DNA from: Ophiura sarsii
Lineage: Eukaryota; Echinodermata; Ophiuroidea; Amphilepidida; Ophiuridae
Direction: 5' to 3'
Assembly (NCBI GenBank): GCA_035610835.1
Contig: CM069453.1
Location: 69,256,682 to 69,320,681, forward strand
Length of the DNA: 64,000 nucleotides
Shown here: piece after piece, positions 47,704 through 58,015 of the stretch
Layout of the letters: each line of letters starts with the position of its first letter
How positions within the stretch are numbered: position 1 is the stretch's first letter
Notes under the pieces: model-generated
What the model saw: the letters and a program-made list of their open reading frames with translations, nothing else
What the model was told of the DNA's origin: nothing
Databases searched by the model: none
Made by a program: the position numbers and the translations under genes

Positions 47704-48703
47704 GTAACTTTGATTATGTTATGTAGCCAATCATTTTAGTTCCTAGTGCTTTAACAAATACAAATGATGATAGTTCAAGTTTGGAAAGTTCATGCGAACC
47801 TGTAGGGCCTAATATGTACGTCTAATATTCATATTATCCAAACAGATGTTGCGGATTGTCATCTTAAGGATTTTCAAGCTCGCTGACCTACAATCTTGAA
47901 AAAAAAGTCCTCGGAATGTGTTACATGTTTTGGACATTTTGTGCAGAAATTATTTTTCTGATCTTTCTGATCTTTCTGATCGTTTGTTCCCGTGTTTAGC
48001 CACTCAGAGGCATTGCATGGTAACCATGACAACCAGATCAAAATAACACACATTTTCTGAAAGATCTTACCTAAGCTTCAATTTGATATATAACACTAAG
48101 CGGTAGGTCAACGGTAACATTGAGAAAATGTGTTTCCAAATTTGGGTCAAATCAACCTAGACCGCCCTCTTAAATGATGTTTATTTTGCTTAGGAGGATA
48201 TCTTAAGCAACAATTTTACCTTCCCCACACCTCATTAATCAATGTTGGGACACCTTGATTAACTATTGAAAACATTAACATTTCTCAACATTGCAGGGGG
48301 GGGGGGGTGTTGCACCTGTCAAGTTACGTCACTGTCCAGAGAAATAAAATAGATTAGAGTCAGTGAAATGTGGGCTACCAGTCAGATAATAAAATTATGA
48401 AATATTACACACATTTTATCCATATTCAGTATTCACAGTGTTTTGATCAGCATGTGATCAGTTATTGGAATATGTATGGTCAAAGGAATAAACGTACAAT
48501 GAGATAAATACAATATCAAAACTTTCATGTCAACCAGATTCGTAGCATGTTTTGACATGGACAATGACCTTTGTGACCTTTGGGTCACCAGTTTTATAGG
48601 CAACAATTATTTGTTTTTACTGAAAATAGTTTACCTGAACATTAACAGTTACCTCCCTCAAAACCCTCGTTTGGTTGGTAATATTTACACTTTTTTGTGA
48701 CAG
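47704..48703. other. Intron; repeat block and transposon end
   Basis: 47704-47870 is related to 51158-51230 and to the 40805/52113 repeats. At 48297-48310 a G-run precedes gttacgtcactg near 48333, the inverse of a hAT-like CAGTG end; no left partner was found. Confidence 0.55.
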
Positions 48704-48817
48704 ATGCAGCTGATATAATGATAAGCTACCAATGGGAGGCTCAACCTCGAATGAAAAGGCTGAAAGAAGAGCTCACGAAGGCAGGATATAAAGTATGGAT
48801 GGATATTGATCAAATGG
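48704..48817 (+). CDS. Exon 6: TIR domain, first part
   Basis: The acceptor tttgtgacag precedes 48704 and the donor GTAAGG is at 48818. It reads (D)AADIMISYQWEAQPRMKRL, KEELTKAGYKVWMDIDQM. This is the first strand and helix of a TIR domain (box 1 DIMISYQW) and the strand with the GYKVWMDID motif leading to the BB loop. TIR domains either recruit other TIR proteins or cleave NAD. The exon is phase 1 at both ends. The intron following it is about 1.8 kb and holds a SINE-like repeat. Confidence 0.9.
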
Positions 48818-48969
48818 GTAAGGTAACAATATAACAAGCTTCATCACTATAGTGAATTCATCGAAGAGCGATCTTTGGTGCTGGGATGGGCAGGGGTGAT
48901 GAGCAAAAATAAGATGTACTGTCTTCTGGTGCACTGACATAGGAAAGGGGTATAGGTATGTGAAGACCC

Positions 48970-49290
48970 CCTTTGTAGAGCATGTGTGGTCTAATGGATA
49001 GCACGCAGGACTCATAATACAAAGGTTGTGAGTTCTAGCCCACTACGGCCAACATGTTTGTATTCGTGGGCAGGTTACTTAGTCTCAATTGCCTCGTGGT
49101 TCGGAAGTCACATAGAAATGGTGGTCCCGTGCATCGGAAGAGCAATACCCGAACACGTAAGGTTACAGACTCTTTCGTAAAGAGTAGGGGATCATCCCGA
49201 TCTGTATCTGTGACACACCTAACGGACCCCAATGGAAATAAGCTTCAGCAAGACTTTCGTGGGCTATCCAGGGTCGTAAGGCAAAAACAA
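48970..49290 (+). mobile_element. SINE-like repeat with tRNA-like head
   Basis: The head gtggtctaatggatagcacg (box A-like) is followed at about 49023 by ggttgtgagttctagccc (box B-like). Then comes gtgggcaggttacttagtct...aattgcctcg, a phrase reminiscent of the conserved middle of many SINEs, and the element ends near a TATATA run at 49292-49303. The tRNA identity is not assigned because the anticodon arm is altered. Confidence 0.65.
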
Positions 49291-49303
49291 ATATATATAT
49301 ATA

Positions 49304-49585
49304 TTTGTCACCCTCTTCTGCAAGCTTGTAAGACCCCCTCCCCCCACCTTTTGAGCCTGCATCAGCTAAGACCACCATTTTATTGAAAAATCATGAACAT
49401 TTTCATTCCAAACCCCCAATCTTTTGAAACCCACATTTTTCAATTTTCATTCTTAAGACCTACTTTTTCGAGAGAAAATAAGTTCTTAATACCCTATTTT
49501 TCTCAGTTCAATGCCCCCTATTTGAGACCCTGGGCGGCATACCCCTACCAAAATAAAAGTTGAGAGCCCCCCCCCCCCCCCAGGC
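49304..49585. mobile_element. Degenerate G/C-run-ended MITE fragment
   Basis: The right half (gggcggcatacccctaccaa, gttgagagcccccccc) resembles the right arm of the 57443-57848 element. The left end is not preserved beyond a C-rich stretch. Confidence 0.5.
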
Positions 49586-50063
49586 AATCACATAGCCGTC
49601 AGGTCAAGCTTCTTAATTCGCACCACACAGATGTCCGTCTGACCATTTTGAAACAAGGTGACATCACATAACTCCGGGAGAGGTTAACTAATTATTACTG
49701 TGAAGTGCAGCATTAGGCAGTAAAAAATTAGCAGCGTTCAATCAAAGGTCAGCTTCTTGACGATTTACATATTCTGGTTTCCACTGCATAAGAAACTAAT
49801 GTATATGAAGTTGTGACTCTAATAATGCACTACACTCAAGTCCCGGGACCGAAGTAAAGTTCCATCAGTAACTGAATTCTTTGTTGTGCCAGACCATAAA
49901 GGGTGTCTCAAAAATGTGTCCCATCTAAAACATGATTTGTTTTGGCCATGAAAAATATGAAATACTAATAATCGTGAAATACTAATAATCATATTAAGCA
50001 ATCTTTAATGTGACATAAGAATTTATTTCTATCCATTTTGGAGCTTTATCAAATTATAATAGT

Positions 50064-50138
50064 TTCTCGATAGATCAGTTGGTAAAGCATTCGCTTGAAG
50101 AACGGTTGGTCCGGGGTTCGATCCTGCTGCTGACCACA
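50064..50138 (+). repeat. tRNA-like sequence (tRNA pseudogene or SINE head)
   Basis: It contains tagatcagttggtaaagc (box A-like) and ggttcgatcc (box B) in correct order and spacing. The acceptor stem does not close clearly and no CCA or terminator is seen, so a functional tRNA gene is unlikely. Confidence 0.5.
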
Positions 50139-50654
50139 ATGTTATATGATATTTTGTTCTGGTCAAAATCAATGTTATGTTGTTTTTTTGCTATAAATTA
50201 TCTGTTTATATTTAAATTGCTTACTGATTTTTGGAATTTTTTTTGCGCTCATTTTGAAGGGTGAAATTGAAGAAGAAGAAAAAACCCATGGCCGACCAAA
50301 CTGATCTAAGAGGTCCGTTTGCCCGCAGAACAGGGGTTGTTTTTGTCACCTAAGGGTGTGCAAATTCACACTGAATAAGTATAAAATTAGACATCCGGTA
50401 TGAAAATGATCTATGTATCTTCAGTCAGGTCCCTTTGTTTTGTTTTCAGGTTCTTTATTATTTTGTGTAAATTTTTCATGCATTTGTATTGTTCTGTCAT
50501 CTTTAGCGCTGTGATCTTTATGAAATGGCACTTTATAAAAGCCTATTGTATGTATATGTACATTGTATGTATGCAAAATCTGTCACATGTTAACATTTTG
50601 GGTAAAATTGTCTGAAAGTTGTAAAATAATTTTTTCATGTTTCCTACAATACAG

Positions 50655-50756
50655 AGGGCGACATGGATGATGCCATGGCAAAGGCAGTGGAAGAGGCAAA
50701 GGTTGTTATCTGGTGTTTTTCCCAAAAATATCAGGATAGCAAAAATTGCAAGAAAG
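50655..50756 (+). CDS. Exon 7: TIR domain, middle part
   Basis: The acceptor caatacag precedes 50655 and the donor GTAATA is at 50757. It reads (E)GDMDDAMAKAVEEAKVVIW, CFSQKYQDSKNCKK. This supplies the BB-loop/helix B part, then the hydrophobic VVIWCFS strand and the YxxSxNCKK segment before helix C. The glutamate that follows CKK comes from a codon split by the next intron (G then AG). In NAD-cleaving TIR domains a glutamate in this place is catalytic, so conservation here is compatible with enzyme activity (inference). The exon is phase 1 at both ends. Confidence 0.9.
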
Positions 50757-50946
50757 GTAATAGTAAAACTGAACTACCACCATAATTATCTGGACCCTCT
50801 GATTTTGTTTTGGGGTCTGTTATTCAGATATTAGTTTACACAAAATATGCTTGAAACAACCAAGTGACAATTATTTGTATTGACCTTTGAATGCAACACA
50901 ATCATTTAATTAATAATACTATTCATGTTCTTGTTTTGATCTACAG

Positions 50947-51147
50947 AGGCGCAACATTCAAAGAAGCTTAATAAGCGTATCATTTGTCTCAAGTATGAAG
51001 ATTTCACACCAACCGGCTGGCTCGCTCTTCTGCTAGGTAATCTGAAATATTACGATGTCAAATCTGAAAAGTCAATGATGAAGAATCTACCAGGTATCAT
51101 ACAGGCGCTTGTGAACCAAGGTCTTCCTTGTCAACCATATGTGGAAT
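50947..51147 (+). CDS. Exon 8: TIR domain, C-terminal part
   Basis: The acceptor atctacag precedes 50947. It begins with the split Glu, then AQHSKKLNKRIICLKYEDF, TPTGWLALLLGNLKYYDVKS and MKNLPGIIQALVNQG. The RIICLKYED strand and the GWLALLLGNLKYYD segment match the C-terminal half of animal TIR domains. Two donors are possible: GTACGT at 51148 keeps phase 1 and fits the Roc exon, while GTAACT at 51158 gives phase 2. The intron after the second donor resembles the intron after exon 5, so both may be old real sites. Confidence 0.85.
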
Positions 51148-51266
51148 GTACGTATAGGTAACTTTTATTTTGTTATGCAGACAATCATTTCAATCCTTAG
51201 TGCTATATGTACAACAAATACAAATTTAAATGTGACTCAATATTTTTTGAATGATGATTTCCTAAT

Positions 51267-52027
51267 AAAGGCAAATTAGTTGGCTATAATTGGAAGAAAA
51301 CCGTGTTTGATCGGTTCAGTAATTACGAAGAAATGAGAGATTAAGAACACTTCCATCCAAGTTTGTTCATATTGAGTGATTCAGACAGCACAGACAAACA
51401 AATAATCAATACTTCTCTCTCAAAGATAACATTCATTCATTACATTTGTTCTTGTTCTTTTTTTCTTTTATTCTAAATAATAATATGCTAGTTGTTAACC
51501 AAGTTCAACATAATATTGCTCACAAAAGTTATCGGGAATTTGTTCACGTTTAAAAAAACCTCCCGATTAGACTTAAGTAGCCTGAACTCCAATTCCACCA
51601 TCGTATTCACTTTCTCAAGAGACTTTATAGTTCTCTTAAGATTAAAAGAGTCAATCGTAATCTCTCTCCTTACAATGAGTTTTATTGTTTTTGACTAGTA
51701 CTATTACTCAGTACTCTAATGATATGAAGAAAAATATTCACCAGTGCTGGCTAATTGAAAAGAGAGTGAGTAAGTGACCTACCACTGCGCAAATGGAAAT
51801 ATGTATACTTCACGAATTCATAAACTTGGATGAAAGTGTTCTTCAACTACTTTTACGTAATCACTCATTTCTTCGTAATTACTGAACGAAATCAAACACG
51901 GTTTTCTGCAAGTTATAGCCAACCGATTTGCCTTTGTTTTGTGTTTTAAATTGTTGTATCCCAACGTTGACTGAGCAAGTTACAATCACCTAATGGAGCG
52001 TTGCAAATGTTTTTGAGACACCCTGTA
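51267..52027. mobile_element. Foldback element, copy 2
   Basis: ggcaaattagttggctataa, then gaccgtg-type and gtaattacgaagaaatgaga at the left are mirrored by catttcttcgtaattactga and gttatagccaaccgatttgcc near 51866-51935. The right tip is atgtttttgagacaccctgta. The interior matches copy 1 (39205-40030). The left tip is not resolved. It lies in the intron between the TIR and Roc exons. Confidence 0.72.
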
Positions 52028-53229
52028 TCACAACCATTTAAGTCGAGCAAGCTGTAAAACTAAAAGTGGCAATTAATCCTTTAGGCCACAAAAGTCACAA
52101 TATTGAAATGCAAAAGGTAATTGTGTGGTTTATCGATGTAGTTTTAATCCTATAGACAATGTTAGACATGATAGAGTATGCATGGCATCAATATTAGTTC
52201 AAATTTGGAAAGTTCCTGCGAACCTGTATAGCCAGTATACAGGGTGTCTCAAAAAAAGTATCCCATGAGTTGGAAAATTAATTAAAAATGCATCCTATGT
52301 CTTTTTGTTTTAAAAAAACCAGAAACCCTTATTAGTCTTCTAGCGAATATACTTTATCCCATTGGATTTCACCACCTAACTACCGAGATATGATCAATTC
52401 AGTAAAAAGAGTGCAAATCCCCCTTTGGCCACTTGAACAAGAAAATGACTTTCAACTGAAAAACTGCCTTTGTGATTACGATGATGATTTCAGGATATGT
52501 CAACGACTCAACATATTGTTTAAAATACTGTCTGAAATTCAAATAATTTATGCTATGTTAATGATTATTTTTCTAACATATAATGCACAATGTTTTGCTT
52601 GCGAGACCCCTCCTTTATAGGAATAATGAATAGTTTCGTACAGGCATGCAAATTAACATTACATTAATTTGGAAACAAACACTGTGATAAATAGCATAGC
52701 AATTTGAATTTATACCCCGTGCTTTAATTTGATACCAAACACGATATATTTGTATGGCAAATCATATTTGTCATTATTATAACATAATCAAAAAAAGTGG
52801 GTGTGGCTTATGACGTCAATAAAAAGAAGTTGCCCAAGGGTGCCGTTTTGGCACCCGGTGGATTCTGAATATAAACATCCTCATCTATCATTTTCAGCAA
52901 TGTGTACCCTACTTCACGTCATGTCGAGCTTCCACAAATCAACCCAACCATGGAATTATCTACTAATTCCATGACCCAACTAAGGCTCCATCCGTATCCA
53001 GCAAGACACACAACAAGTTGTGCAGTATGCTTGCTCAACTGATGATGTTTGTACTTCCGGAACAGGCATACTTATATATTTCCTCTGCAAATAGAACTGG
53101 TATAAATTTCACCATTTGGTCTGTTTCTTGGTCTTCTACTTGGTCCAATTTTTTAAGAATAAATAAACTTAACATTAGAAAACAAATTCCAGTCTGTATT
53201 TAAACCAAATTTTCCAAATATATTTCAAT
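52028..53229. other. Intron; repeat block and a transposon end
   Basis: 52113-52232 repeats the 40805-40990 block. A tip tacagggtgtctcaaaaaaa starts at 52239 with no matching right end in range. The frames at 52390-52620 and 53018-53203 are unrecognised. Confidence 0.55.
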
Positions 53230-53851
53230 CTAATTTCAACAGAAAGTTAGTCGACAAACACTTTCCATGAGGTAGTAAGCTACAAAAGATCTTCAACAAA
53301 AACAACCTAAAGATCAGCTACAGCTGCATGCCTACATGAAAAACATCATACAAGCACACAACTCCAACATCATAAAAAAATCTACCCCCGGTCGCGAAAA
53401 AGCCGCCAGAATGTGCAACTGCAGAAAAAAAGATAGCTGCCCACTGAGTGGAAAGTGTTTGACGGAAGCTATTGTGTACAGGGCCACAGTCAGTGAACCT
53501 GACAGCAATACCACACACACGTATATTGGGCAATCGGGGGGTACTTTCAAAAGCCGTTACTATAATCACTCCAAGTCATTTAATCATATGAAGTACGAAA
53601 AAGATACCGAACTTTCAAAATTTATCTGGTCACTTACAAAAAAAAAAACACCTTACAACATTACCTGGGATATCCACAAAAAATCTAATACAAGGCGGAG
53701 AGATTCCGGCCAATGCAACTTGTGCATGGACGAAAAAATGGCAATACTCACCATGAAGGGATTAATCCTGAATAGAATAAGTGAAGTTATATCGAAGTGT
53801 CGACACATAAAGGGACCAAGCAACCGTGCCGAAAAGAAAGTCGATATTTAA
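53230..53851 (+). pseudogene. Penelope-like element: broken RT C-terminus/GIY-YIG fragment
   Basis: Upstream of the 53336 frame the translation reads KLVDKHFP, a TGA stop, then GSKLQKIFNKNNLKISYSCM, followed by a frameshift near 53335. The remaining frame continues MKNIIQAHN, then the finger MCNCRKKDSCPLSGKCLTEA and the nuclease core (THTYIGQSGGTFKSRYYNHS, ELSKFIWSL, CNLCMDEKM), ending EVISKCRHI. The family is the same as the 28809-30005 element but the sequence is clearly divergent. One stop and one frameshift make it a pseudogene. It sits in the intron before the Roc exon. Confidence 0.85.
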
Positions 53852-53880
53852 CGTAACACTTTTTAACCACGCAAAAATCA

Positions 53881-53934
53881 GTTGTCTGATGATCGCCTCA
53901 CTGTCATGAGTGCGTGAAACTCCGAGTAACATAG
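53881..53934 (+). ncRNA. Degenerate hammerhead ribozyme motif
   Basis: The core CTGATGA (53886-53892) is followed by a long stem II (CGC-CTCA against TGAG-t-GCG, 53894-53914), then GAAA (53916-53919). Stem III is ACT against AGT around CCG, position 17 is A (53928), and stem I keeps only TGT against ACA. An extra T before GAAA and the short stem I suggest it is impaired. Its place just after the GIY-YIG frame matches the intact example at 29927. Confidence 0.6.
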
Positions 53935-55928
53935 AATGGAATAATCTACGTGTTAACCATATTTTATTAAACTGTCTCTACCTCGGTATTGAGCACCATT
54001 TAGCTATTTTGCGAAACAAATAACATTATTATTAATTTCAACATATACTAAATGAATGAATGCAATGCAACCGATTCCGTCCTTTGCCACTACGTCCTCT
54101 ACTATTTGGTTCTTTTTCATTTCATCCTTGTGACAGTTTGTCCTATTTGTATTCAGAAAGATGATAAAAGAACACTTATCAGAAAGATTCGAGGCCAGCC
54201 CTCCACCACCTAGCTCCAATTTCTTGGTTGTAGGCCTTCACCGTGAGATGCCCCATTACCCTCTAATTTTCTTTTCTCTTTTTGTACTTTTCATAGCTAT
54301 TTTATTTTTATTTCATTTTTTTACAGGAAAAAAACTCAGTTGTCACTTTTTTGAAGAAAAAAAAGTTCAAAAAGTAAAAATCAATCCAAGAAGGGAAACT
54401 AACACATATATTACAGTTCTGCTTTGTACTAACCAAATGTCTAATTTTAATTATTGCACTAAATTTACTGTAAAAGTAAAGAATCTATACATCAACATCA
54501 AAAATGCTGTTTACCCCCCCCCCCCCCCCCCCTGTGCAAGTGGTCTTGTACATTTAATAGGTAACAAGTTTAACTACAATGTCTGAAGTAATCATTGATA
54601 AATTTTAAAAAGCATATGATTGGACGAAAATGTCTTTTTTTGATTATTTCAACTTGAAATAGTATGCAAATCAGAAATTTCTTCACAGGTATTAACTCTG
54701 TTAAAGTGCCAAGTTGTCTTGATCATTCAAATGTGTATGATGACCTAATATATGTATTCTTGAGTCTTTATGGCCTGTTGTGCCCTCATTTGTTAAGTGG
54801 GTTTTTTGTGTGTTTTGTAATGCTTTCCAATGTAATACATTATGAACAGGATAGAAATAAGACCAATGTTTAGTCAGTTTGCCAATAAGTGATATTTTGA
54901 ATAAAGATCTATCCGGACTTATTGCGCAATACCTGCAGCCTTAAATAATGTTACTATAGTTTGATCAGTTCCAAATTGGCGATACAGCTGCGAAATAATA
55001 CAGAAGGGTGTAGGCGTACATGAACACACAACAAACGCATTGTGCATCAAATGTGTGACACATGCATTCAGAAAAAATGTGTGTGTATATGGCCAAAGTT
55101 TTGTGCGTAGGTTTGGATTACAATTGCGCAGAGAGAGATAAAAAATCGCATATTTCTCACCAATTTGAAACTGATTGGACAATAGACCATTTTCAGTGGG
55201 TGAACTGTTTGATATAGAAGATATCTATGTAATGGAATAGCTGTTATCTGTTTCATGAAATGTAGGCCAATTTGATAACATGTCTCATGAATTGGATGTC
55301 ATGTACCTGCAATCTTGTTCAAAACCTGTTGGGACACTATACATGTGCGCATGAAATATCTTCTAAAATGAGTAAAAAACTGTCAATTGAAAGTATGATA
55401 GTCAAAACTAGTTTATGTATAAAAGCCCCCTCCCCCCCCCCCCCCCCAAAGCAATGTTGGAGTGTATATATACCACAGCCCTTTGCGGATGATATTTTGT
55501 ATGAACCAACATTGAGTTTAGGGGGATCGAGGGACCACAGTTTTCACAGGACATGCAGGAAGTGTCCCAACAGTTTTGAACATTGTGGATGTAGAATAGG
55601 CCTGGCTACACAGTTAGCCTATATTGGTCTTTTTCTTTTGGAAATGCCCTATATAAATCCTTATAATCATAACATAATAATAATATTCAAGCTGGTCAAA
55701 AATACTTCATGCAGGCTTGCAGAGATCAGTGATGTCATTTCTGGAAATATGTTTTGAATTAAATAGCAGACTTGACAATCTCTTGGTGTGCTCTATGGTT
55801 TTGAAAGGAATGTAGAAGAAAATTAAAAACACTGTGTTTAGAAATCACAGAGTTTCTTATTTTAATAAACCCTCTTTGTCTTTTGTCTCTTTAAATTTCA
55901 TTATTGTTTGTTTCTGAAATTGGAAAAG
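53935..55928. other. Intron, no further gene seen
   Basis: C-runs lie near 54514-54532 and 55428-55447. The frames at 54161-54586 and 55272-55757 have no recognisable domain; the latter spans a C-run that fixes its frame arbitrarily. Confidence 0.5.
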
Positions 55929-56172
55929 CAGATGTTCCTGAAGGGGAAAGAGCAGATGTTTCTGACGTGGAAAGAGATGACGTTTCTGAAATAGGAAAAT
56001 CAGATGTTTCTGAAACGGAAAGAGCAGAAATGTTGGTTCGTGGTCGAGATGGTCAGCAGGCTTATGATGCTTCACAAGATGCTAAAATATGTCGGAATAG
56101 AACACAACTAATGTTGGTTGGCCATCAGAGAGCTGGAAAGACTAGTCTATTGAAAAACCTCACTGGACAAAT
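55929..56172 (+). CDS. Exon 9: acidic repeat and Roc GTPase P-loop
   Basis: The acceptor is AAAGCAG: use of AAG starts the exon at 55929 and of CAG at 55932, and both are phase 1, differing by one codon. The tract before it is not very pyrimidine-rich, so the start is uncertain. The exon reads DVPEGERADVSDVERDDVSE, IGKSDVSETERAEM: an 8-residue repeat (about four to five copies) encoded by a 24-bp repeat. Then come NRTQLMLVGHQRAGKTSLLK and NLTGQM. VGHQRAGKTSL fits the G-x4-GK-S/T P-loop and closely resembles Roc domains of ROCO/MFHAS1-like proteins. The donor GTAAGG at 56173 leaves phase 2. No downstream Roc/COR exon was found. Confidence 0.78.
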
Positions 56173-57442
56173 GTAAGGGTATTAACTAACATTAAGACAT
56201 TATAACTAACATTAGGACTTCCAATGAGGTCTTGCAGTTCTACATTTAAAATGAAAAGATTTGTTTTAATTATGTTGACTAAGGTCTTGTGTTGCATTTC
56301 ATGAAGAAGAAAAAAATGATTATCTTGTTGTGACAGTGTTGGGTGGCTCTAATGTCTCAACTTGACTTGTGACTCGGCTTCAGAACTTTTTTTAAATACT
56401 TTACTTGATTCTAGTTACTCATCCAACAGACTTGGCTTAACTTTAGTCTAGTGCTAGTGCGAAATTTCATGTTCATAGACCAGGGTCCTATTGCATACAA
56501 TTTGAGATTCTTCTTTTTAGAATTTTAGAAGAGTGCTTAAGAATCTGTCACATTTAGATCTTCATGAAGACCCCAGATACAAATTGGGAACTTGGCCCTT
56601 CTTCATGAAGCTCAACTCATTATGAATTCTTCAATATTTTTTTAACCAGGCTTAAGAAGAGTTAAGAATAACTCTTCCTAAGTTCACTTAAGATTTAATC
56701 TTAATTTAAACTGTTATGCAATAGAGCCCAGGGAACATACACAGTGTATGCAAAAGGAGGGTAAGGTTGCACTTGTCCTTTAGAACAAAGAGGTGTTCCA
56801 AAGACATTTTACAGCAAGTTTAAACTATGTCACAAGTTGTCTTTTTCTTGTTAAAATATTTGATATGTGCATAAAATGCTCATTGAAATTCTTGATGATT
56901 GCATTATATATTTAGTAAATTAGTGGGGTTACTACCGGGCACCCCCGCGCTTAGCGCAGGACCCGCTAAAAGATTTTACGGGAGGTAAGTAAACAAAGCA
57001 TATCCCATACATAATCCAGACGTGCCCTCAATTATCCGAATATCGCAGGTGGTTTTAATAATCCAGGTATACATGCATTTAATAATCCAGGTCGGCATAC
57101 ATTTGTGTTTTTAATAATCCATATACCCAGGTACCCTTAATAGTATAAAGGCCTATATACCCTATCCCATGTGCCCTGAAAATCAGGTCCTTGTTGTCCC
57201 ATAATTTCCAGGCACCCATCACAATTCACTGATCAGAATGACCTCTCTTAGATTACATGAAATTGGATGGTGTAAGAAAAATAACCTGAGTCCATTTGAA
57301 GAAAAGTGTGGCTTTAAATGCACTAATAACTTAGCATAGCCAGGGAGATTGCTCAGCAAAATAAGAACATGCACCGAGACAAATCACCTAATCACCCAAT
57401 TAAGCAGAAAGGTACATAACTATTGAAAAAATAGGTAAACTT
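56173..57442. other. Intron, nothing recognised
   Basis: A small dyad near 56935-56970 (acccccgcgcttagcgcagg, acccgctaaaag) was noted. No gene was seen. Confidence 0.5.
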
Positions 57443-57848
57443 CCCGGGGGGGGGGGGGGGGCACTCAACTTTTTTTGGGGGTAGGGGTGTGCCGCACAGG
57501 GCCTCAAAAAGGGGGGCTACAGAACTGAACTGAGTGGATTTTAGGACGAAAAATAGGGTCTTAGGAACTGATTTTTTCAAAAAAGTAGGTCTTAAGAACT
57601 AGCCTTTAGTTCAATTTGGATTAGCAAGAACGCAAATGTTCGATTTGTTGTTGTTTTAGAACGCAGAATTAGGACTTTGGAACACAACATTTCGCGATTT
57701 TTGAATTTTCAATAAAAATGGGGTCTTAAGAACTGATGCGGGCTCAAAAGGGGGTGGGGGTCATAAGAGCTATCAGCAGAGAGTGAAAAAGGGGTCTTCA
57801 GCGCGGCACATACCTATACCCTTTTCCAATGTCAGTGCCCCCCCCCGG
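57443..57848. mobile_element. G-run/C-run-ended MITE, 406 bp
   Basis: It starts CCC then a G-run of about 17 bases and CACTCA. It ends CAGTG, a C-run, then GG. GTGTGCCGC at the left is mirrored by GCGCGGCACATACC at the right. GTAAACTT flanks both sides (57435-57442 and 57849-57856); 8 bp is the best reading. It is the same family as 32602-32987. Confidence 0.88.
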
Positions 57849-58015
57849 GTAAACTTTTAGCATTGTTGTTGGAATAAAACTGCCATCATTGCTGATGTTG
57901 AAAATTACATTTAAGACTGCAAGGGTTTAATGGGTGAATAAATTATTAGAAGGACAGGGTGAATTCAAGATTTCATTTAGGTCAGAAGGAAAAGCTACTT
58001 TAACATAGAAAAGTG

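Larger units (their letters stand above)
16042..56172 (+). other. Overview: Ubl-Death-TIR-Roc multi-domain gene (partial)
   Basis: Nine exons can be strung together in one frame on the + strand, giving roughly 560 residues before the window's last recognised exon. Domain order is a basic N-terminal region (about residues 1-97), ubiquitin-like (about 100-180), Ser/Thr/Asn-rich linker (to about 232), Death (about 235-318), proline-rich linker (to 340), TIR (about 341-478), acidic 8-residue repeats (about 480-515), and Roc P-loop (about 536-559). Junction phases match at each step: exon 1 ends in phase 2, exon 2 in phase 0, and exons 3 to 8 in phase 1. Death and TIR domains are protein-interaction or NAD-consuming modules of innate immunity; Roc GTPases sit in ROCO proteins. 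A cytosolic signalling role is inferred. Exons could be missed, and the C-terminus is not found. Confidence 0.7.

Noticed and set aside
55272..55757. 161-residue open frame before the Roc exon
   Set aside because: Its frame crosses a long C-run of uncertain length, and I see no domain or splice sites fitting the gene's phase 1 pattern.
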